The notes beneath the pieces were generated by a model. That model saw only the letters and a list, made by a program, of their open reading frames with translations. It did no database searches and was not told the DNA's origin. A program made the translations under genes and the position numbers. Shown here one piece after another: positions 6,439 to 12,179 of a DNA stretch of 12,179 nucleotides. Every line of letters starts with the position of its first letter. Position 1 is the first letter of the stretch. This DNA is from Solimonas sp040377605 (GTDB lineage Bacteria > Pseudomonadota > Gammaproteobacteria > Nevskiales > Nevskiaceae), in the NCBI GenBank assembly GCA_040377605.1, contig JBEIOK010000078.1, positions 1 to 12,179 of the forward strand, given 5' to 3'.

Positions 6439-7161
6439 ATGAAAGAGCGAAACAGGAAGTTCGGACTGCATACGGGCTTGATCGTCTGCATCGCCGCCGT
6501 AGAGGGGCTGAAAAGAGCCCACGCCGCCATGCCGCCCCTCTTGCAACCGTATGCGCCGGGCCTGTCTGCCAGCGAGGCAGCGATCCCCGGTGAGGCAAGC
6601 GCCCTGCTCTGGGGTGGGATCCTTGTGCTGACTCTGGGGTGCCTGGGGGTTCTGGCGATCCTGATCTGGCGACAGCCGCGCGCCCCAGTACCGACGGCAG
6701 CCGTCGACGCCACGCCCCGCTCAATCGACGCGCACGGGCTCCGCCGCCGAACCGCCCCACTCAAGATCGGCAACAAACCGGTATCCATACCCGTGCACGG
6801 TCTTGATGATGCGCTGATCGTGGTCGCGCAACACCTCACGCAAGCGGCTGACACACTTCGCGATGACCGTTTCGCTGGGGATGCGCCCCGGCCAGACCGC
6901 AGCAAAGAGCTGGTCCTTGGTTACGACTTCGCCCGCATGGCGCAACAGGTAGCGCAGCACCTCCAGCGGCTTGCGCTCCAGTTCCACTGGCTCCCCCGAA
7001 TGGGTCAGCACCAGGCTGCTCTCGTCAAAGCGGATCTGCCCAAAACACCAGACCTGGGCATCGCCGCTGCGAGCCCGCGCCGTCAGCGTCGGCGAACCCG
7101 GCCACCGGACGGCGCGGGAGCGGCTAACGGCTCCACCTGGGCCGGTCCGTTGAGGGTGTAA
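6439..7161 (+). CDS. Putative small exported/membrane protein; true 3' end doubtful
   Basis: I do not recognise this gene. The ATG at 6439 has a strong AGGGAGG 9 nt upstream. The first 94 residues look like a real protein: a basic start, a signal-like hydrophobic stretch (9-21) with a possible cleavage after AHA (28-30), a Pro/Ala-rich stretch, then a membrane segment (56-77) closed by WRQPR. The frame stays open for 240 residues, but from residue 95 (6721) onward it is the exact codon-register complement of the winged-helix gene and then the cyclase tail, and its composition turns irregular. That part may be only a shadow of the opposite gene. Either a short protein has lost its stop codon, or the two genes truly overlap tail to tail by about 440 nt. 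If this gene is not real, 6239-6720 holds only the repeat array and promoter-like elements. Confidence 0.45.
   Translation: MKERNRKFGLHTGLIVCIAAVEGLKRAHAAMPPLLQPYAPGLSASEAAIPGEASALLWGGILVLTLGCLGVLAILIWRQPRAPVPTAAVDATPRSIDAHGLRRRTAPLKIGNKPVSIPVHGLDDALIVVAQHLTQAADTLRDDRFAGDAPRPDRSKELVLGYDFARMAQQVAQHLQRLALQFHWLPRMGQHQAALVKADLPKTPDLGIAAASPRRQRRRTRPPDGAGAANGSTWAGPLRV
6721..7086 (-). CDS. OmpR/CadC-type winged-helix DNA-binding protein with non-standard start
   Basis: The product is a small transcription factor consisting almost only of a Trans_reg_C winged-helix domain (about residues 13-108 of 121). Seen: the N-terminal beta part with a GEPVELERKPLEVL segment (31-44), GEVVTKDQLFAAVWPG (52-67), the recognition-helix region SETVIAKCVSRLREVL (71-86), and the wing IIKTVHGYGYRF (93-104). 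There is no receiver or membrane domain in this frame. No ATG, GTG or TTG lies in frame between the end of the cyclase domain and the winged helix; the only candidate is CTG at 7086, which overlaps the cyclase stop codon as CTGA. A GTG at 7278 lies deep inside the cyclase gene. So it is either made from CTG by translational coupling, or joined to the cyclase by a -1 frameshift, or split off by an indel. The domain call is firm; the start is not. Confidence 0.75.
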   Translation of the reverse strand: MTARARSGDAQVWCFGQIRFDESSLVLTHSGEPVELERKPLEVLRYLLRHAGEVVTKDQLFAAVWPGRIPSETVIAKCVSRLREVLRDHDQRIIKTVHGYGYRFVADLEWGGSAAEPVRVD

Positions 7162-8435
7162 ACCTTCAGCGGCGTCCCCAGACCTTCGACGGGAATCTCT
7201 GTGGCATCGGCTCCTTGGGTGCGATCCTGGACCAGGGCCCAGGTGGTATGACTGACCATGACCTTTCCGGGCGGGCACTCGTCCTGGATGCGCTTGGCAA
7301 CGTGCGTCTGCAGACCGATCCCCGAATACAGCTTTCGCTGCGGCGATCCGAAGTCGCCCACGCTTACGTAGCCCGTGTTGATGCCGATTCGTAGCCGGAA
7401 AGGGCGCTCGACGCCGCGTAGCAACCAGACGTCCTGCATAGCGGCGGCGCGCTCCTGCATATCGAGCGCCATGTTGATCGCACGCAACGCATGATCGCGA
7501 TCACCGGTAGCCGACGGCGCGCCGAACAGGACCAGGATACAGTCGCCCAGCACGTGATTGACCGTGCCGTCATGGGCGTCGGCGATCGAGACCATACCTG
7601 ACAGGTACTCGCCCAGAATCTGGGCCAGATCCTCGGCATCGATCTCTTCGGCCGCTGCGAGAAACGCATCGATCCCGACGAATACGATCGTCAACTTGCG
7701 CCGTTCCGGATGCGTGGACTCCGCATACTCGCCAGCCGTGATCTGGTCTGCGAGTCGCGCCGGCACATAGCGCCGGATCAATTGATGCGCCTGCTTCAGT
7801 GACTCATGGGCCCGCCGCATTCTGGCCTGCTGCCCGCGTTGCGTGCGTTGGAACAGAATGCATAACGAGACGCAGAAGCCGAGCAGCACCAGAATGTGCA
7901 GGAAAACCGAGACAAACCAGACCGGATTATTCTGGGCATCAATGCTGCGCTCCAGCAGCATCGGGGCGTATGGCAACCATTGCTGGAGTTCCGCCGCACC
8001 GACCAGCGCCATCCAGGCCACCAGATTACAGAACCCGAACAGGCCGATGCGCTCGTCGAGCACCAAGGCCCACAGGATCACGATGGCCGGATAGATCGCG
8101 ACCAGCGGTGTGCCCATGGTCCCGTAGAGATGCAGCAGCCCGACGATGAAAGGTGACTGCACAGCGACAAACAGTTGTGCCGCCCACCGCCCCTCCAGCC
8201 CCCGTACGGCCGACGGCAGCGCCGCGGCCGTAACCATCACCTGCGCACCGATCCAGAACGCGATGTAGCGATTGATCAGCTCCAGATTCATCGCCGACGG
8301 CGAGGCGAACCCGAATAACAGGGCATTGACCACGCCCGCGCAGAGTGTCGCAACGATACCGACCGAGCCGAGCAGGAACAGTTTTCGGCTAATCGGCCAG
8401 TTGATGAACCCGCCCAGACGCTCACGCAGTTTCAT
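7083..8435 (-). CDS. Six-helix membrane protein with a degenerate class III nucleotidyl cyclase domain
   Basis: The 450-residue protein has about six membrane segments (roughly 18-42, 57-76, 86-104, 108-127, 131-149, 172-195). A linker with RRYVPARLADQI (221-232) follows, then a class III adenylate/guanylate cyclase homology domain (about 246-430, ending GLGTPLKVYTL). The ATG at 8435 has GGAAGGAAGG close upstream. The second metal Asp298 (LGD) and Arg382 are kept. By eye alignment the first metal Asp is Gly254 (VFVGIDAF), the base-selecting Lys is His294, the base-selecting Asp is Leu375 and the transition-state Asn is His378. Cyclase activity is therefore doubtful; a nucleotide-binding or regulatory pseudo-cyclase is plausible. 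An Ala/Pro/Arg-rich tail ends at a stop codon overlapping the winged-helix gene, which suggests the pair works together as membrane sensor and DNA-binding output. The ligand sensed by the membrane part is unknown. Confidence 0.8.
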   Translation of the reverse strand: MKLRERLGGFINWPISRKLFLLGSVGIVATLCAGVVNALLFGFASPSAMNLELINRYIAFWIGAQVMVTAAALPSAVRGLEGRWAAQLFVAVQSPFIVGLLHLYGTMGTPLVAIYPAIVILWALVLDERIGLFGFCNLVAWMALVGAAELQQWLPYAPMLLERSIDAQNNPVWFVSVFLHILVLLGFCVSLCILFQRTQRGQQARMRRAHESLKQAHQLIRRYVPARLADQITAGEYAESTHPERRKLTIVFVGIDAFLAAAEEIDAEDLAQILGEYLSGMVSIADAHDGTVNHVLGDCILVLFGAPSATGDRDHALRAINMALDMQERAAAMQDVWLLRGVERPFRLRIGINTGYVSVGDFGSPQRKLYSGIGLQTHVAKRIQDECPPGKVMVSHTTWALVQDRTQGADATEIPVEGLGTPLKVYTLNGPAQVEPLAAPAPSGGRVRRR

Positions 8436-8456
8436 GAACCTTCCTTCCCTGGAAGT

Positions 8457-8490
8457 GAGGCCTCTGCAATACGCAATTCCCGCAGGCCTC
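8457..8490 (-). promoter_or_regulatory. Inverted repeat in the leader of the cyclase gene
   Basis: GAGGCCT-C-TGC and GCAGGCCTC can pair as a 10-bp stem with one bulged base around a 14-nt loop. The structure sits 22 nt before the cyclase ATG and 8 nt from its Shine-Dalgarno sequence. It could be an operator or an mRNA hairpin that tunes translation. No known riboswitch class was recognised. Confidence 0.35.
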
Positions 8491-8515
8491 AAGATGCACG
8501 ACGATGGCGGCATCA

Positions 8516-8539
8516 TGTGCGATAGCAGAGCTATGCACA
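8516..8539 (-). promoter_or_regulatory. Palindromic operator-like site upstream of the cyclase gene
   Basis: ATAGC-AGA-GCTAT is a perfect inverted repeat, flanked by TGTGC(g) on one side and GCACA on the other, giving a 24-bp near-palindrome. It lies 81 nt before the cyclase ATG. It is shaped like the site of a dimeric repressor. The TGTG/CACA ends recall CRP sites, but their spacing is wrong for CRP. Confidence 0.4.
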
Positions 8540-8574
8540 ATTGTTCATAAAGGACAGCTGTTCAAAGACCGGTA

Positions 8575-8580
8575 TTTATA
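8575..8580 (-). promoter_or_regulatory. Candidate -10 box for the cyclase / winged-helix pair
   Basis: TATAAA on the minus strand within an AT-rich patch (8541-8580) that stands out from the GC-rich surroundings. No convincing -35 element is seen. Transcription from here would give a leader of about 130 nt holding both inverted repeats (8457-8490 and 8516-8539). Confidence 0.28.
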
Positions 8581-8657
8581 GACAGAATCCTGACTGATTC
8601 GAGCGAAGCACAGGGATTAGGCGCGATAACGGTGAACCTGGAATATGCAAGCGCCCC

Positions 8658-8686
8658 GGACAGAGCGAACCGATCCCGCTCCGTCC
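8658..8686 (-). terminator. Hairpin after the carboxylase operon
   Basis: On the minus strand, GGACGGAGCG and CGCTCTGTCC form a 10-bp stem around a 9-nt loop, 35 nt after the carboxyltransferase stop codon. One pair is G-U in minus-strand RNA but A-C in plus-strand RNA, so the fold favours the transcript of the operon it follows. There is no good U-tract after it, so termination efficiency is uncertain. Confidence 0.42.
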
Positions 8687-8720
8687 AGGTCGCCGATGCC
8701 GCTTCATCGGGTGTGTCGGC

Positions 8721-10328
8721 CTACATCCGGAACACGCCGTAGCGCGGCTCTTCGATCGGCGTGTTCAGTGACGCCGAGATCGCCATGCCCAGCGCATTGC
8801 GCGTATCCGCCGGGTCGATGATGCCGTCGTCCCAGATCTCCGACGTGGACCAGTAGGCACTCTGCTTGCGCTTGAACTCGCCGAGCACCGGGTCGCGGAT
8901 CGCGTCGATGTCTTCCTGCGTGAGCTTCTTGCCCTGCTTGGCCAGCTGGCGGATCTTGACGTCGGCCAGCGTGTTGGCGGCCTGCTCGGCACCCATCACG
9001 CTGATCTGCGACTGCGGCCAGCTGAAGAGGAAGCGGCTGTCGAAGGCGCGACCGCTCATGCCGTAGTTGCCAGCGCCGAAGGAGCCATGACACATCACCG
9101 TGAACTTCGGCACTTCGCAGTTGCTCACGGCCATGATCATCTTGGCGCCGTCCTTGGTGATGCCGCGGCGCTCGTACTCCTTGCCGACCATGAAGCCCGT
9201 GATGTTCTGCAGGAACACGATCGGGGTGCGCGCCTGGTTGCACAGCTCGATGAAGTGGGCGCCTTTCAGGGCACTGTCGTTGAACAGCACGCCGTTGTTG
9301 GCGAGGATGCCGACTTTGTAGCCCCAGATGTGGGCATAGCCGCAGATCAGCGTCTTGCCGTAGTTCGGCTGGTACTCGTGGAAGCGCGAACCGTCGACGA
9401 TGCGCGCGATGATCTCGTGCATGTCAAAGCCCTGCTTGATGTCCTGCGGCAACACGCCGTAGAGCTCCTCGGGGGCATAGTGTGGTTCTTCCGGTGGCTG
9501 CCATTCGGTATGCGCCTTCTGCGGCCGCTTGAACTGCGCGACGATGTCGCGGGCGATCGCAATGGCCTCCTCTTCCGACGAGGCCGGATAGTCGGCGGTG
9601 CCGGAGACGCTGGTGTGCATGTCGCAGCCGCCCAGCTCGTCGACGCTGACGTCCTCGCCGGTCGCCGCCTTCACCAGCGGCGGGCCGGCAAGGAAAATCG
9701 CACCGGTGCCGCGCACGATCACGTTGTAGTCCGACAGGCCCGGCACGTAGGCGCCGCCCGCCGTGCAATGGCCCAGCACCACCGACACCTGCTGCACACC
9801 CATCTTCGACAGCATGCACTGATTACGGAAGATGCGGCCGGCGTAATACTTGTCGGCGAACAGGTCGGCCTGCAGTGGCAGGAAGCCACCGGCGGAATCG
9901 CAGAGATGCACGACCGGCAGGCGGTTCTCGATCGCGATGTCCAGCGCGCGGATGGTCTTCTTAACCGTCAGCGGATACCAGGCGCCACCCTTCACCGAGG
10001 CATCACCGGCATTGATGACGACCTCGCGGCCGGACACGATCCCGATACCGGTCACGCAGGCCGCTCCCGGGACTTCACCGTCATAGGCCTCGTTGGCCGC
10101 CAGCGAAGAAAACTCCAGGAACGGCGTGCCTGGATCAAGCAACAGCTTGATGCGCTCGCGTACCAGCAGCTTGTTCTGCTTGCGCAGGCGTTCGATGTCG
10201 CGCTCCGGGCGTGCGTGTCGGACCTTGTCCTGCTTGTCCTTGAACTCCTGGGCCAGCCGACGGTTGTGCGCGGCATTGGCCTGGAAGACGGCGGAAGCAG
10301 TGTTGAGCTTGGATTCGATGCGTTTCAT
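8721..10328 (-). CDS. Acyl-CoA carboxylase carboxyltransferase (beta) subunit, methylcrotonyl/geranyl-CoA type
   Basis: This subunit transfers the carboxyl group from carboxybiotin to an acyl-CoA. At 535 residues it has the length of methylcrotonyl-CoA carboxylase beta (LiuB) and geranyl-CoA carboxylase beta (AtuC). Seen: the long N-terminal helix region typical of the family (about 1-60), NAGDASVKGGAWYP (106-119), the first oxyanion site AGGAYVPG (190-197), GPPLVKAATGE (215-225), and in the C-terminal half ITGFMVGKEYE (376-386), the second oxyanion site GAGNYGM (418-424) and ISVMGAEQAA (442-451). The last has Ala447 where Gly is common. The ATG overlaps the carrier protein's stop codon as ATGA, so the two are translationally coupled. 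Leucine (methylcrotonyl-CoA) or acyclic terpene (geranyl-CoA) breakdown are the two known roles; no other liu or atu gene is in view to decide. Confidence 0.9.
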   Translation of the reverse strand: MKRIESKLNTASAVFQANAAHNRRLAQEFKDKQDKVRHARPERDIERLRKQNKLLVRERIKLLLDPGTPFLEFSSLAANEAYDGEVPGAACVTGIGIVSGREVVINAGDASVKGGAWYPLTVKKTIRALDIAIENRLPVVHLCDSAGGFLPLQADLFADKYYAGRIFRNQCMLSKMGVQQVSVVLGHCTAGGAYVPGLSDYNVIVRGTGAIFLAGPPLVKAATGEDVSVDELGGCDMHTSVSGTADYPASSEEEAIAIARDIVAQFKRPQKAHTEWQPPEEPHYAPEELYGVLPQDIKQGFDMHEIIARIVDGSRFHEYQPNYGKTLICGYAHIWGYKVGILANNGVLFNDSALKGAHFIELCNQARTPIVFLQNITGFMVGKEYERRGITKDGAKMIMAVSNCEVPKFTVMCHGSFGAGNYGMSGRAFDSRFLFSWPQSQISVMGAEQAANTLADVKIRQLAKQGKKLTQEDIDAIRDPVLGEFKRKQSAYWSTSEIWDDGIIDPADTRNALGMAISASLNTPIEEPRYGVFRM

Positions 10329-10828
10329 GTCTTGTCTCCGGCGACCAGGCTCAGCAGCAGCGCGTCGCGATCGAAGGTCTGGCCCTTTTCATAGGTCACC
10401 GCGTCCACTACGCCATCGCGAGGCGCGGCGATCGTGGTCTCCATCTTCATGCTCTCCATCACCAGCAGGGTCTGGCCCTTGGTGACGACATCGCCGGGCT
10501 TGACCTGCACGGCGACGATGCTGCCGGGCATCGGCGCGCGGATGCTGTCTTCCGCACTGCCACCCGCCGCCGCAGCAAGACGATCCAGCGGGTGCTGGTA
10601 GCGCAGCTGGTAGGCCTCGCCGTCGAGGTGCACGAAGACGTCATCCCCGCGTGTGGCAATGACGACTTCGAGATGCCGCTCGCCGAGGGTCAGCCAGGCG
10701 CGACCATCCGGACCGGTCTTGAGATCGATGGCGAAGGTCTGTTCGCCGAGGTGCAGGCGGTACGCCGTCGCCGAGCGCGACAGCTCGACGTTGTGGTCGG
10801 CGTCGCCGAGTTTGAATGCGTGGTGCAT
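10325..10828 (-). CDS. Separate biotin carboxyl carrier protein (BT-like + biotinyl domain)
   Basis: This 167-residue protein carries biotin between the biotin carboxylase and carboxyltransferase of the same operon. Residues about 13-80 form a beta-rich region that resembles the BT (linker) domain of alpha subunits. A Ala/Gly-rich hinge (84-93) follows, then the biotinyl domain (97-163) with RAPMPGSIV (97-105) and ESMKME (125-130), in which Lys128 should be biotinylated. The serine in place of the usual alanine of AMKM occurs in some relatives. The ATG at 10828 follows an AAGGA 16 nt upstream, a poor spacing, and a GGA nearer by. In the related leucine and geranyl carboxylases this unit is the C-terminal third of the alpha subunit; here it is a separate gene in another reading frame, 52 nt after the biotin carboxylase stop codon. 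Confidence 0.88.
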   Translation of the reverse strand: MHHAFKLGDADHNVELSRSATAYRLHLGEQTFAIDLKTGPDGRAWLTLGERHLEVVIATRGDDVFVHLDGEAYQLRYQHPLDRLAAAAGGSAEDSIRAPMPGSIVAVQVKPGDVVTKGQTLLVMESMKMETTIAAPRDGVVDAVTYEKGQTFDRDALLLSLVAGDKT

Positions 10829-10880
10829 AAATTTTCCGTTGGAATCCTTCTCTGCGCTCAGGATGACTGGCCTGTGCCGG

Positions 10881-12179
<1,299 letters not shown>

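Noticed and set aside
6345..6905. Minus-strand open frame of 186 codons overlapping the winged-helix gene and the repeat array.
   Set aside because: Arg/Ser/Cys-rich translation without a domain, and it would run through the operator-like repeats. It is a frame shadow.
6721..7278. Winged-helix protein starting at GTG 7278.
   Set aside because: The added 64 residues overlap the conserved cyclase domain in another frame and have no domain features of their own.
8516..8539. CRP (cAMP receptor protein) binding site, tempting beside a cyclase gene.
   Set aside because: The half sites read TGTGC and GCACA with 14 bp between them; CRP needs TGTGA and TCACA six bases apart.
7083..8540. Longer start for the cyclase-like protein at 8540 (35 more residues).
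   Set aside because: The extra residues are not membrane-protein-like, the extension would cover the inverted repeats, and the ATG at 8435 has a strong ribosome binding site.
9087..10394. Long plus-strand open frame (435 codons) opposite the carboxyltransferase gene.
   Set aside because: The minus strand carries an intact carboxyltransferase here; the plus frame shows no family motif and no ribosome binding site.

Overview
The window is GC-rich and densely coded, with almost every gene on the minus strand. It looks like a proteobacterial chromosome. The mix of genes (a PrpE-type propionyl-CoA synthetase, a methylcrotonyl-CoA-carboxylase-like enzyme, a ferredoxin reductase, an HSL-type esterase and a lipoprotein lipase) suggests an aerobic lipid or hydrocarbon degrader. 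A gammaproteobacterium near Nevskiales/Solimonas is my guess, but no rRNA or other marker here can confirm it. No tRNA, rRNA, CRISPR array, insertion sequence or phage gene was seen.

Left part (1-6238, read right to left): a possible operon runs HSL-family alpha/beta hydrolase -> propionyl-CoA synthetase (prpE) -> short-chain dehydrogenase -> 6-pyruvoyl-tetrahydropterin synthase of the CX5HGH type. Gaps are 34 and 47 nt, and the last two genes overlap by 11 nt. After about 100 nt comes a secreted lipoprotein lipase. Its catalytic residues, oxyanion threonine and cysteine spacing match Candida antarctica lipase B. Next is the N-terminal 253 residues of a ferredoxin/rubredoxin reductase, cut by the window edge.

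Middle part (6239-8720): this is the least ordinary section. A six-helix membrane protein carries a class III nucleotidyl-cyclase domain in which several catalytic positions look lost. Its stop codon overlaps, in a CTGA junction, the start of an OmpR-type winged-helix DNA-binding protein that has no ATG, GTG or TTG start before its conserved domain. Facing this pair is a plus-strand gene for a small signal-peptide/membrane protein with a strong ribosome binding site. Five hexamers (TTCAGG-like) repeated at exactly 11 bp lie just upstream of it, an arrangement typical of OmpR/PhoB-family binding sites. Together they suggest an uncharacterised membrane-to-DNA signalling module.

Right part (8721-12179): an acyl-CoA carboxylase operon reads biotin carboxylase (N-terminus outside the window) -> separate biotin carrier protein -> carboxyltransferase. 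The carrier and carboxyltransferase genes share an ATGA overlap. In the usual methylcrotonyl/geranyl-CoA carboxylases the first two are one fused alpha subunit, so here that subunit is split. A hairpin follows the operon. The lipase, esterase, acyl-CoA ligase and acyl-CoA carboxylase could together release, activate and degrade acyl or branched/isoprenoid chains, but this link rests on proximity only.
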